DNA of 64,000 nucleotides from Paraburkholderia susongensis (GTDB lineage: Bacteria > Pseudomonadota > Gammaproteobacteria > Burkholderiales > Burkholderiaceae), in the NCBI RefSeq assembly GCF_900177725.1, contig NZ_FXAT01000007.1, positions 294,310-358,309 of the forward strand. The letters run 5' to 3'. Positions within the stretch are counted from its first letter, which is position 1, and the number at the start of each line of letters is the position of its first letter. The notes below the pieces were generated by a model. The model worked only from the letters and a program-made list of their open reading frames with translations, was not told where the DNA came from and did no database searches. The position numbers and the translations under genes were made by a program. Below are positions 51,809 to 60,307 of the stretch, piece after piece.

Positions 51809-52648
51809 ATGGCCAAGTCCATTCTGAACCGCCTGCTCGGCTTCACGCTGGGTGCAGGCATTGCGCTGACCGCCTTCAGCGCGCACGCAGGCGCCACGCT
51901 CGACCGCGTCATGAAGAACGGCACCATGATGGTCGCGACGAGCGGCAAATGGCCGCCGCAGGCGTTTCTGAACGACAAGCATGAATTCGACGGCTTCGAT
52001 ATCGACGTCGCCAAGGAAATCGCGCGCCGCCTCGGTGTGAAGGTCACATTCGATACACCGCAATTCAGCCTGATGACCGGCGGGCACTGGCACGGACGCT
52101 GGGATCTGTCCGTGCTGTCCGTGACGCCGACCAAACCGCGCGCTGAATTGCTCGATTTTCCGGCGATCTATTACTACAGCCCGTATGTGTTCGTCGTGAA
52201 CAAGGACTCGAAGGCGAAGACGCGTGCCGATCTGAACGGCAAGGTGATCGGCGTCGAGGCGGGCACCACGTCGGAAGACTATGTACGTGACCGCCTCAAT
52301 ATCGCGGGCCCGGACGTGCCGCCGTTCCAGTACATGACGCAGCCGCCGAAGGAAATCAAGACCTACGCGGACTCGATGCTCCCCTATGACGATCTGCGCC
52401 TCGGCGACGGCAAGCGTCTCGACGGCATCGTCACGCCGGTGCAAACCGCGCTCAACGCGATCAAGAACGGCTACCCGGTGAAGATCATTCCGGGCGATTA
52501 CGCGTTCCGCGAGCCGCTCGCGATCGTCGCCGACAAAGGCGACCCGGAATGGGACAAGAAAGTCGGCGGCATCGTGCAGCAGATGAAGCAGGACGGCACG
52601 CTGACCAAACTCAGCATGAAGTGGTTCGGCAACGACTATACGAAGTGA
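51809..52648 (+). CDS. Amino-acid-type ABC binding protein
   Basis: 279 residues. Signal peptide ends AFSAHAGA; TMMVATSGKWPPQAFLNDKHEFDGFDIDVAKEIARRLG and SVLSVTPTKPRAELLDF belong to the family 3 binding proteins. An insertion around EIKTYADSMLPYDDLRLGDGKRLDG is longer than in close relatives of GlnH. AGGAG precedes the ATG. It heads an operon with a FAD oxidoreductase, a long permease and an ATPase. The ligand is unknown. Confidence 0.9.
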   Translation: MAKSILNRLLGFTLGAGIALTAFSAHAGATLDRVMKNGTMMVATSGKWPPQAFLNDKHEFDGFDIDVAKEIARRLGVKVTFDTPQFSLMTGGHWHGRWDLSVLSVTPTKPRAELLDFPAIYYYSPYVFVVNKDSKAKTRADLNGKVIGVEAGTTSEDYVRDRLNIAGPDVPPFQYMTQPPKEIKTYADSMLPYDDLRLGDGKRLDGIVTPVQTALNAIKNGYPVKIIPGDYAFREPLAIVADKGDPEWDKKVGGIVQQMKQDGTLTKLSMKWFGNDYTK

Positions 52649-52671
52649 CGCACACCGGCACCCGTCACGAG

Positions 52672-53955
52672 ATGGCTTCCTACCTCGATACGTATTACAC
52701 CCGAACGCTGCGCACGGTCGAGCCGAGAGCGGCGCTAAACGGCGCCGTGCAAGCCGACGTCTGCGTGGTCGGCGCCGGCATGGCCGGCATCACGACGGCG
52801 CTCGAATTGCTGCGCCGCGGCCGCTCGGTGGTTCTTCTCGAAGCGCAGCGCGTCTCGTGGGGCGCGTCGGGCCGCAACGGCGGCGTGGTCAGCCCCGGCT
52901 ATTCGACGAGCTTCGAGCGCATTGCGCAACGCGTGGGCGTCGACGACGCGAAGTCGATCTACCGGATGTCGATAGAAGGCGTCGATATCGTCGCCGACAA
53001 TATCCGCGAGCTCGACATCGAGGAAGCGCAGCCCGTGCGCGGCGTGCTGCGTGTGTCGCGTCATGAGAACACCGCTGAAATGCAGGCGCAACAGGCGTGG
53101 CTCGCCAACGAGTTTCAATACGACGTCAGCTTCAGGACGCACGAGGAGATTCGCGAGTGGCTCGTGTCGGACAAGTACCGTCATGCGCTCTATAACGAAA
53201 GCGCTTTCCATTTCCATCCGTTGAATTACGCACGGGCACTGGTCGCGGAAATCGAGCGTCTGGGCGGGCAGGTATTCGAGGACTCCGAAGTGTTGTCGCT
53301 CGATTGCTCGTCCGCCGTCAAGCGGCTGAAGACCGCGCGCGGCAGCGTCAGCGCGCGCGACGTGGTGTTCACCTGCGGCGGCTACACCGGCAGCGTGGTG
53401 CCGCAGCTCGCGCGCAGCTATCTGCCGATTTCCACCTACATGCTCGTCACCGAACCGGCTCCCGGTCTGATCGCAACCGCGATTCGCACGCGCGCATCGG
53501 TGGGCGACAGCCGGCGCGCGAGCGACTATTACCGCCTCGTCGACGGCGGCGAGCGCATTCTGTGGGGCGGCATGATAACGACGCGCAAGTCCGAGCCGGA
53601 CCGGCTCGCCGAATTGCTGCGCCAGCGCATGGTCGATACCTATCCGCAATTGAGCGAGCTGAAGGTGGCGCTCGCATGGTCGGGACGCATGTCGTATGCA
53701 CGGCATCTGATGCCGCTGATCGGCCGGTTGCACACGGGCGTGTGGTACTGCATGGGCTTCGGCGGTCACGGCATGAACACGACCGCGGTTGGCGGCCGCC
53801 TGATCGCGCAGGGCATCACGAACGAGACCGACCGCTATCGTCTGTTCGCGCCATTCGGGCTCGAATGGAATGGCGGGCCCGCGGGCACGGCGGCCGTTCA
53901 ACTGACCTACTGGTACTACCAGCTAATGGATTTCATGCGCGAACGCGCAGCATGA
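52672..53955 (+). CDS. FAD-dependent amine oxidoreductase (PuuB-like)
   Basis: 427 residues. VGAGMAGITTALELLRRG binds FAD and WGASGRNGGVVSPGYSTSF is the PuuB-group signature also seen in the protein at 45341-46636; the two are paralogues. The C-terminal MGFGGHGMNTTAVGGRLIAQG completes the FAD site. The start is ATG 52672 or a GTG at 52645 that overlaps the previous stop. It is embedded between the binding protein and permease genes, so the imported compound is very likely its substrate. Confidence 0.86.
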   Translation: MASYLDTYYTRTLRTVEPRAALNGAVQADVCVVGAGMAGITTALELLRRGRSVVLLEAQRVSWGASGRNGGVVSPGYSTSFERIAQRVGVDDAKSIYRMSIEGVDIVADNIRELDIEEAQPVRGVLRVSRHENTAEMQAQQAWLANEFQYDVSFRTHEEIREWLVSDKYRHALYNESAFHFHPLNYARALVAEIERLGGQVFEDSEVLSLDCSSAVKRLKTARGSVSARDVVFTCGGYTGSVVPQLARSYLPISTYMLVTEPAPGLIATAIRTRASVGDSRRASDYYRLVDGGERILWGGMITTRKSEPDRLAELLRQRMVDTYPQLSELKVALAWSGRMSYARHLMPLIGRLHTGVWYCMGFGGHGMNTTAVGGRLIAQGITNETDRYRLFAPFGLEWNGGPAGTAAVQLTYWYYQLMDFMRERAA

Positions 53956-53995
53956 AACCGCGCATCGCGCGTGCGGTGGAACTACGGAGGAACAC

Positions 53996-54964
53996 ATGTT
54001 TGCAGAAGATGCTGACGGCGTCGAAAAACGCAACCCGGGCCCGATTCTCGTATTGCTGGGCGCGTTGCTGATCGGCGGATACTTCGCGGTGCAGTACGCG
54101 CCGCAATGGGTCGCCGGCGTCACGCAGGGTGTGCCTGCACTTGGTATCGATTCGACGTTGCTGCAAAAGCTGCTGGGCGGCGCGGTGGTGATCGCGGCAC
54201 TGGTTGCCAATTGCTATCTGCTGCTGCGGTTGTCGTTGCGTTTGCAGATTACCGTCGTGTGGTGCGAACTCGCGCTGCTCGTCGTGCTCTTTTTCTCAAC
54301 GTTCAATCTGAGCTTCGAATTCATCGAGCGCAAGATCGGCTACCTGATTCTGCAGGGCGCGACCACGACGCTGTACATCTCGGCGATTTCGATAGCGCTT
54401 GCGTTCGTGCTCGCATTGATCGGCGCCTTGGCGAAGCTCTCGTCGAACGGCATCGCAATCGGCATTGCGACGTTCTATACGTCGCTGTTTCGCGGCCTGC
54501 CGCTTCTGATGCAGATCTTCATTCTGTATCTCGGCCTGCCGCAGCTCGGCTATATCGTCAATCCGATTCCGGCGGGCGTGGCAGCGCTCTCGCTCTGCTA
54601 TGGCGCGTATATGACGGAAATTTTTCGCGCCGGCATTCAAAGCATTCCTAAAGGACAGTGGGATGCGGCTCGCGCGCTCGGTCTCAGTCACAGCATGATG
54701 ATGCGGCTCGTGATTCTGCCGCAGGCATTGCGGGTCATCATTCCGCCCACCGGCAACCAGTTCATTGCGATGCTGAAAGATAGCTCGCTGGTCTCGGTCG
54801 TCGGCGTGTGGGAGTTGACCTACGTCGCGACCACGGAAGGGCAGCGCGAATTCCGCCACATGGAAATGCTGATTAGCGCGTCGGTGATTTACTGGCTGCT
54901 GTCCATGGTGCTCGAAGTGATCCAGTCGCGGATCGAGCGCCGCTTCAGGAAATCCACGCGATGA
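53996..54964 (+). CDS. Amino acid ABC transporter permease with extended N-terminus
   Basis: 322 residues, about 100 longer than the family norm. The C-terminal 220 residues are a normal GlnP/HisM permease (TSLFRGLPLLMQIFILYLGLP; EAA loop KGQWDAARALGLSHSMMMRLVILPQALR). The N-terminal part adds two to three hydrophobic segments (LVLLGALLIGGYFAV, VVIAALVANCYLLLRL, WCELALLVVLFFSTF) with a periplasmic loop between them. GGAGG precedes the ATG. Its stop overlaps the ATPase start. Confidence 0.88.
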   Translation: MFAEDADGVEKRNPGPILVLLGALLIGGYFAVQYAPQWVAGVTQGVPALGIDSTLLQKLLGGAVVIAALVANCYLLLRLSLRLQITVVWCELALLVVLFFSTFNLSFEFIERKIGYLILQGATTTLYISAISIALAFVLALIGALAKLSSNGIAIGIATFYTSLFRGLPLLMQIFILYLGLPQLGYIVNPIPAGVAALSLCYGAYMTEIFRAGIQSIPKGQWDAARALGLSHSMMMRLVILPQALRVIIPPTGNQFIAMLKDSSLVSVVGVWELTYVATTEGQREFRHMEMLISASVIYWLLSMVLEVIQSRIERRFRKSTR

Positions 54965-55779
54965 CTTCATTCGCCGACACCTACGGAAATAGCACGATGG
55001 AAGCCACCGTGAGCATGGAGAAGCCGGTGCTTGCCGCGAGTCGGCCGGCTGTCGCGCTGGAGCGCGTGAACAAATGGTACGGCTCGATCCAGGTGCTGCG
55101 CGACGTCAGCATGAACGTCGCACCAGGCGAGCGAGTCGTCATTCTCGGGCCATCGGGTTCGGGTAAGTCGACGCTGATTCGCTGCATCAATCGGCTCGAG
55201 CGTCATCAGCAGGGGCGCATTCTCGTCGATAACGTCGAAGTCACGGACGACGTGCGCACGCTGCATGCGATCCGCCGGAAAGTAGGCATGGTGTTTCAGT
55301 CGTTCAATCTGTTTCCTCACCTGACCGTGCTCGAGAACTGCATGCTCGCGTCGACGCACGTGCGGCGCATCAGCAAGGCCGATGCGCAGGCGCTCGCGAT
55401 GCACTACATCGAGCGCGTGCGCATTCCCGAACAGGCCCATAAATATCCGACTCAACTGTCGGGCGGCCAGCAGCAGCGCGTGGCGATCGCCCGCGCGCTG
55501 TGCATGGAGCCCGAGATCATGCTGTTCGACGAGCCGACTTCAGCGCTCGATCCCGAGATGATCAAGGAAGTACTCGAAACGATGATCGGTCTCGCCGACT
55601 CCGGCATGACGATGATTTGCGTGACCCACGAAATGGGCTTTGCGAGGCAGGTCGCCGACCGCGTGGTGTTTATGGATCGCGGAGAGATCATCGAGACCGG
55701 TACGCCGAAGGAAGTATTCGATCAGCCGCGCAGCGCACGCTTGAAGCAGTTCCTCTGTCAGGTCGTGAGGGCGGATTGA
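54961..55779 (+). CDS. Amino acid ABC transporter ATP-binding protein
   Basis: 272 residues. Walker A GPSGSGKST, VFQSFNLFPHLT, LSGGQQQR, IMLFDEPTSALDPE and VTHEMGF are intact. The first 25-30 residues before VALERVNKWYGS are an extra tail; a downstream ATG at 54997 or 55015 may be the real start. ATGA overlap at 54961-54964 argues for the listed start. Confidence 0.92.
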   Translation: MTSFADTYGNSTMEATVSMEKPVLAASRPAVALERVNKWYGSIQVLRDVSMNVAPGERVVILGPSGSGKSTLIRCINRLERHQQGRILVDNVEVTDDVRTLHAIRRKVGMVFQSFNLFPHLTVLENCMLASTHVRRISKADAQALAMHYIERVRIPEQAHKYPTQLSGGQQQRVAIARALCMEPEIMLFDEPTSALDPEMIKEVLETMIGLADSGMTMICVTHEMGFARQVADRVVFMDRGEIIETGTPKEVFDQPRSARLKQFLCQVVRAD

Positions 55780-55812
55780 GTTGCCGCTCTGTTCGCGACC
55801 GTTCGTGACGAT

Positions 55813-55836
55813 TTGCCGATCGTGATGATTCGGCAA
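55813..55836. terminator. Weak hairpin after the ATPase gene
   Basis: TTGCCGA at 55813-55819 pairs with TCGGCAA at 55830-55836 over a 10-base loop. No U-tract follows, so a terminator role is uncertain. Confidence 0.3.
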
Positions 55837-56002
55837 GCCGAGCTGAAAAGGGCCCCCTGAGGCTGCCGTGATCGTATCGGATGAAAGCCGATTGCATGGG
55901 CAGTCTGTCACTTCTGTCAGTTTTGCGTTATTGTGCTGCACGGAAAATCATGAATCAGGAACCCCAGCCAGTCGGTTGGTCAGCAAAGAGGAGATGTGTT
56001 GT

Positions 56003-57148
56003 ATGTCGTTCATGTTTCACAAGCTGTTGCCGGTTAGTGCCGCGGTTGTTGCATTCGCAGGTATGGTTGGCGTCGCGAATGCGGATCAGACCGTCAAGAT
56101 CGGTCACGTCGGCCCGCTGACGGGCGGCTCCGCCCACCTCGGCAAGGACAACGAAAACGGCGCGCGCCTCGCGATCGAGGAAATCAATGCGAAGGGCCTC
56201 GTGATCGGCGGTCAGAAGGTCACACTCGTGCTCGACGCGCAGGACGACGCCGGCGATCCGCGCCAGGCGACCCAGGTTGCGCAGAAACTCGTCGACGACA
56301 AGGTCGTTGCGGTGGTCGGCCATCTGAATTCGGGCGCGTCGATTCCGGCATCGAAGATCTATAGCGATGCGGGCATCGTGCAGATTTCGCCCTCGTCGAC
56401 GAACCCGGCGTATACGCAGCAGGGCTTCAAGACGACCTACCGCGTCGTTGCGACCGACGCGCAGCAAGGCCCGGCACTCGCGACATACGCCGCGAAGAGC
56501 CTGAATGTGAAGACCGTTGCGGTGGTCGACGATTCGACCGCATACGGCCAGGGTCTCGCGAACGAATTCGAAAAGACCGCGAAGGCGCTCGGCCTGAAGG
56601 TCGTTTCGCACGACGCGACCAACGACAAGGCGGTCGACTTCCGCGCGATTCTGACGAAGATCAAGGGCGAGAATCCCGACGCGATCATGTACGGCGGCAT
56701 GGATGCCACCGGCGGTCCGTTCGCCAAGCAGGCGCGTCAACTGGGTCTGCGCGCGAAGATGCTGTCGGGCGACGGCGTTTGCACCGAAAGCCTCGCCGAC
56801 CTCGCAGGCCCGGCCGCGGGCAACGTGGTGTGCTCGCAGGCAGGCATGGCGGTCGAGCGCATGAACGGCGGCGCGGAATTCGCGGCGAAGTACGCGAAGC
56901 GCTTCGGCCATCCGATCGAATTCGACGCACCGTTCACGTACGATGCGGTGTATATCGTCGTCGACGCAATGAAGCGCGCGAACTCGACCGATCCGGCAAA
57001 GGTTCTCGCGAAGGTTGCGGGCACCGACTACAAGGGTGTGACCGGCGAAACGAAGTTCGATGCGAAGGGTGACCTGCAGCACGGCGTCATCTCGCTGTAC
57101 GACTACAAGGACGGCAAGAAGACGCTGCTCGACGTCGTGAAGATGTAA
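56003..57148 (+). CDS. Branched-chain amino acid-type binding protein (LivK family), orphan
   Basis: 381 residues. Signal peptide ends VGVANADQ; VKIGHVGPLTGGSAHLGKDNENGARLAIEEIN and VVGHLNSGASIPASKIYSDAGIVQISPSSTNP are the LivJ/LivK signatures. GAGGAG stands 9 bases before ATG 56003. No livHMGF genes are near, so it probably serves an importer encoded elsewhere. It ends in front of a strong terminator. Confidence 0.92.
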   Translation: MSFMFHKLLPVSAAVVAFAGMVGVANADQTVKIGHVGPLTGGSAHLGKDNENGARLAIEEINAKGLVIGGQKVTLVLDAQDDAGDPRQATQVAQKLVDDKVVAVVGHLNSGASIPASKIYSDAGIVQISPSSTNPAYTQQGFKTTYRVVATDAQQGPALATYAAKSLNVKTVAVVDDSTAYGQGLANEFEKTAKALGLKVVSHDATNDKAVDFRAILTKIKGENPDAIMYGGMDATGGPFAKQARQLGLRAKMLSGDGVCTESLADLAGPAAGNVVCSQAGMAVERMNGGAEFAAKYAKRFGHPIEFDAPFTYDAVYIVVDAMKRANSTDPAKVLAKVAGTDYKGVTGETKFDAKGDLQHGVISLYDYKDGKKTLLDVVKM

Positions 57149-57173
57149 GAGCGATAAAGGCGGTAAAAGCACG

Positions 57174-57208
57174 AAAGGCCGATGAAGCACTGCTTCATCG
57201 GCCTTTTT
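57174..57208 (+). terminator. Rho-independent terminator
   Basis: A perfect 15-bp stem (57174-57188 with 57192-57206) with a 3-base loop, running into TTTTT at 57204-57208, 25 bases after the LivK-type gene. It can also serve the convergent atoE gene through the A run at its left foot. Confidence 0.9.
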
Positions 57209-57275
57209 CTTCAACGGAACTGGTGTGGATCAACCCAGGCCATTGCGCTTACAGCGCCTGCGCCACTTGTGCCAC

Positions 57276-58667
57276 TTACGGCACGAGCCACAGCGCCACG
57301 GCGTAAATCACGAGCGACACCGCGAAAGTCACCGCCGTGTAGCCCATCACGCGTTGAATGCGGATGCCCGCAATCGCGACGATCGGCACGGCCCAGAACG
57401 GCTGCAGCATGTTCGACACGTTTTCGGCCATCGCCACGCCCATCGCCGTGCGCGGCACCGACGCGTGCAGGCTGATTGCCGCGGGCAGCACGAACGGACC
57501 CTGCACCGCCCAGTGGCCGCCGGCGCTCGGCACGAGCAGCGTGATGATGAGCGAGCTCAGATAGCTCCACAGCGGCAGCGTGACCGGCGAGGCAATCGTC
57601 ACGAACGCCTTCGCGATCATCGACGCGAGACCCGTTCCCTTCATGATGCCCATGATCCCGCCGTACATCGGATATTGCAGCAGCATCGAGCCGGTCTGAC
57701 GCGCGGCGCGGCGGATCGAATTCGCGTAGGCGATCGGCGTGCGCTGCAGCGCGAGTCCGATCATCAGGAAGATCAGGATCGTGTTGTTGATGTCGAGATC
57801 GAAGCCTTCCTTGTGCCACGTCATCGCGAGATAGCCGATGCCGAGCACGAGCAGCAGCAGCGTGCCGAGCATCGATTGTTCGAGGCGCGCCGCGAGCGAT
57901 GATGCACCGCTCGCGCGGGCATGCGGATCGTCGCTCGGGGCGTCGGCGGCTGCCTCGCCGCTCTGACGAAACGCGACGACGTTCTCCGCTTTCGGATGCA
58001 TCCTGATGAAGATCGCGGTCATCACGACCACGACGAGCACAGTCGGAACGAACACGAACGGCGCGAAGATGGTCTCACTGAGAGGCACCACATGGCCGGT
58101 CGCTTTCTCGACGAGATTCAACGCGTTGCCGTGCGACGCCTGCGAAAGCGCGATCGAACTCGACAACCCGCTGTTGCAGATCGACCAGGCCGAATAGCTG
58201 CCCGCGACGAGCCACGCGAAATCGACATCGACGCGCCGCGCGATTTCCCGCGACAGCAGCGCACCGACGATCAGACCCAGCCCCCAGTTGAGCCACGCCG
58301 CAACCGCGACGACCGGAAACACGAGCAGCGCGGCGCGCGTCGGCGTGTGCGCATGGGCCGCGAGCGCGCGCAGTCCGCGCTGCACGACGGGCGCTTCCGC
58401 AATCGCGTAGCCAGTCGCGAGGATCAGGATCATCTGCAGCGCGAAGCCCAGAATGCCGAACGTGCCGGTGTACCAGGAGTCGAGCAGCGTCGGCAGCGTG
58501 CCGGTCGGCGCGATCAGCAGCGCGAGCGCGGCGACGAAGAACGTCAGGCAGATCGACAGCACGAACGGGTCGGGCATGACCTGCTCGAAAACATAAACCA
58601 GGCCTCCGACGACGCCGCGTGAAGCGGCAGGCTGGGCGGCAGCGTGAGGGGAGGTGTCTCGCGTCAT
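57276..58667 (-). CDS. atoE: Short-chain fatty acid transporter
   Basis: 463 residues, about 12-13 hydrophobic helices. VMPDPFVLSICLTFFVAALALL, GYAIAEAPVVQRGLRALA, NWGLGLIVGALLSREIARR, and PSAGGHWAVQGPFVLPAA identify the AtoE family that carries acetoacetate and short-chain fatty acids. No atoDAB genes are adjacent. It converges on the LivK-type gene and shares its terminator. Confidence 0.9.
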   Translation of the reverse strand: MTRDTSPHAAAQPAASRGVVGGLVYVFEQVMPDPFVLSICLTFFVAALALLIAPTGTLPTLLDSWYTGTFGILGFALQMILILATGYAIAEAPVVQRGLRALAAHAHTPTRAALLVFPVVAVAAWLNWGLGLIVGALLSREIARRVDVDFAWLVAGSYSAWSICNSGLSSSIALSQASHGNALNLVEKATGHVVPLSETIFAPFVFVPTVLVVVVMTAIFIRMHPKAENVVAFRQSGEAAADAPSDDPHARASGASSLAARLEQSMLGTLLLLVLGIGYLAMTWHKEGFDLDINNTILIFLMIGLALQRTPIAYANSIRRAARQTGSMLLQYPMYGGIMGIMKGTGLASMIAKAFVTIASPVTLPLWSYLSSLIITLLVPSAGGHWAVQGPFVLPAAISLHASVPRTAMGVAMAENVSNMLQPFWAVPIVAIAGIRIQRVMGYTAVTFAVSLVIYAVALWLVP

Positions 58668-59226
58668 GTGTGTGACTCTGGATAATGCCCGGCAGCGGAC
58701 AGGAGCGGTGCGCGGCGTGCCGGGTGGGGGGCGCGTGCCGATGGCAAGCTTTGCCTTACCTGGGTTGGGTGAGAAGGATTGGCGGGGATTTCCCGGGCAT
58801 GAACCAGGGATTCGGCGCGGCGGGTCTCAAACGCGCTGAGGCGCGTGGAAGACCTCTGTTTCCTTTTCAATGTTCTTACAATGAACGATGTTTCGATAAA
58901 CGAACAAGCCATTATTCTGCCGATGCGTTCGCACTGTCAAGAAAAGAGGCATTCGAGGCGAGCGTTCCAATCTCAGACTATCAGGTTTGCGATTCGCCGC
59001 GATCGAGCATCCGGTTGCGATTGCAGGAGTCGAAACGGTCAAATCCGTATGCGCATGATCGAATATACGCCCGGCTTCACGGCTTCGATCCATCATCCTG
59101 TGACACACTGCGGCGTGAATGTAAGCGTGGGTGTGAGCCCGCCGAAGGCGATAAGCATCTCGCCGCCGAGCTTCTCGCAATACGCGCGCCTTTCCCACTG
59201 AATTTCACCGGACGAGGCCCCAGACT
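58668..59226. promoter_or_regulatory. Divergent intergenic region, atoE / hydrolase
   Basis: 559 bases with no supported gene. An inverted repeat TTCG-ATAAA-CGAA at 58892-58904, within a GTTTCG...CGAAC context, resembles IclR-type operators. The centre of the region (58860-58930) is AT-richer than its flanks. Confidence 0.35.
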
Positions 59227-60048
59227 ATGGCAACTGTTTATCGCGGCATGGATCGGCCGACACTCGATGCCGCCTACAAGAACACCGAGGCCATCCCGAA
59301 CTTTCCTGAAGTGCTCGCGGATTTTCAGGCGCGTAGCGCGAAACTGTATGAACGGGTGCCGGGCCGGCGCGATCTGCGTTACGGCGAGCGCGCTCGGGAG
59401 CGTTTCGACTGGCTCTCCTGCGGCAAAGCCGGTGCGCCCACGTTTATCTTCATTCACGGCGGCTACTGGCAGAACTGCGTGAAGGAGGACTTCGCATTCA
59501 TCACCGATGGCCCGCTCGCCAAAGGCTTCAATGTCGTGCTGGCCGAATATACGCTCGCGCCGGAAGCCTCGATGACGCAGATCGTCGGCGAAATCGGCCG
59601 GCTGCTCGACCATCTGAAAGCGGATCCTGACGGGCTCGGCACAGCAGGCCAGCCTGTATGTTTGAGCGGCCACTCGGCCGGCGGTCATCTGACGGTGATG
59701 TATCGCGCGCATCCGCTCGTCACGAGTGCGTTGCCGATCAGCGCGCTGGTCGACCTCGAGCCGATCAGCCTGTCATGGCTCAACGACAAACTGCAATTGA
59801 GCAAGGACGAAATCGCCGCATACAGCCCGCTGCATCACATCGGCAAGGGCGTGCCGACCGTCGTCGCGGTGGGCGCCGCGGAATTGCCCGAACTCGTGCG
59901 CCAGTCCGACGAGTACGCGGCGGCGTGCGAGGCCGCCGGCGAGAAAGTCGCGCGCGTTCATCTGCCGGGGTGTACCCATTTCTCGACGCTCGACGATCTC
60001 GCTCGACCGGACGGGATTCTGCTGAGTGCGCTCGAACGGCTCGTTTAA
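59227..60048 (+). CDS. Alpha/beta hydrolase, kynurenine formamidase-like
   Basis: 273 residues. HGGYW at 77-81 is the oxyanion-forming HGGxW motif of the arylformamidase / hormone-sensitive-lipase group, the nucleophile is Ser150 in LSGHSAGG, and the His is in PGCTHFSTLDD. Members hydrolyse N-formylkynurenine or related esters and amides. No other tryptophan catabolic gene is adjacent, so the substrate is open. Confidence 0.85.
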   Translation: MATVYRGMDRPTLDAAYKNTEAIPNFPEVLADFQARSAKLYERVPGRRDLRYGERARERFDWLSCGKAGAPTFIFIHGGYWQNCVKEDFAFITDGPLAKGFNVVLAEYTLAPEASMTQIVGEIGRLLDHLKADPDGLGTAGQPVCLSGHSAGGHLTVMYRAHPLVTSALPISALVDLEPISLSWLNDKLQLSKDEIAAYSPLHHIGKGVPTVVAVGAAELPELVRQSDEYAAACEAAGEKVARVHLPGCTHFSTLDDLARPDGILLSALERLV

Positions 60049-60307
60049 GCATCAGTGCATCGGCGCATCGGCGCGCGGAGCCCAGCTTCGCTCGCCATCC
60101 ATTAATATTTTTTTCAACCTAATAGCGCCGAAAAAATATATTGGACGTCTTACCGGCGCTCCTGCACTATTCGTTCCCAACGCAAGCAGCACCCCCCGGC
60201 GACCCCCACCGCCCGCGCGTCATCGGCATGCCAGCGCCGCCCGCTACGGCACGCTGGCTGGCACGCGCGCGATTCCAACCTGATAACAGCAATACCAGAG
60301 GACACAG

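Noticed and set aside
58845..59201. Possible 118-codon gene before the formamidase-like hydrolase
   Set aside because: No ribosome site, no recognisable domain, and a composition that changes midway; better explained as intergenic DNA.
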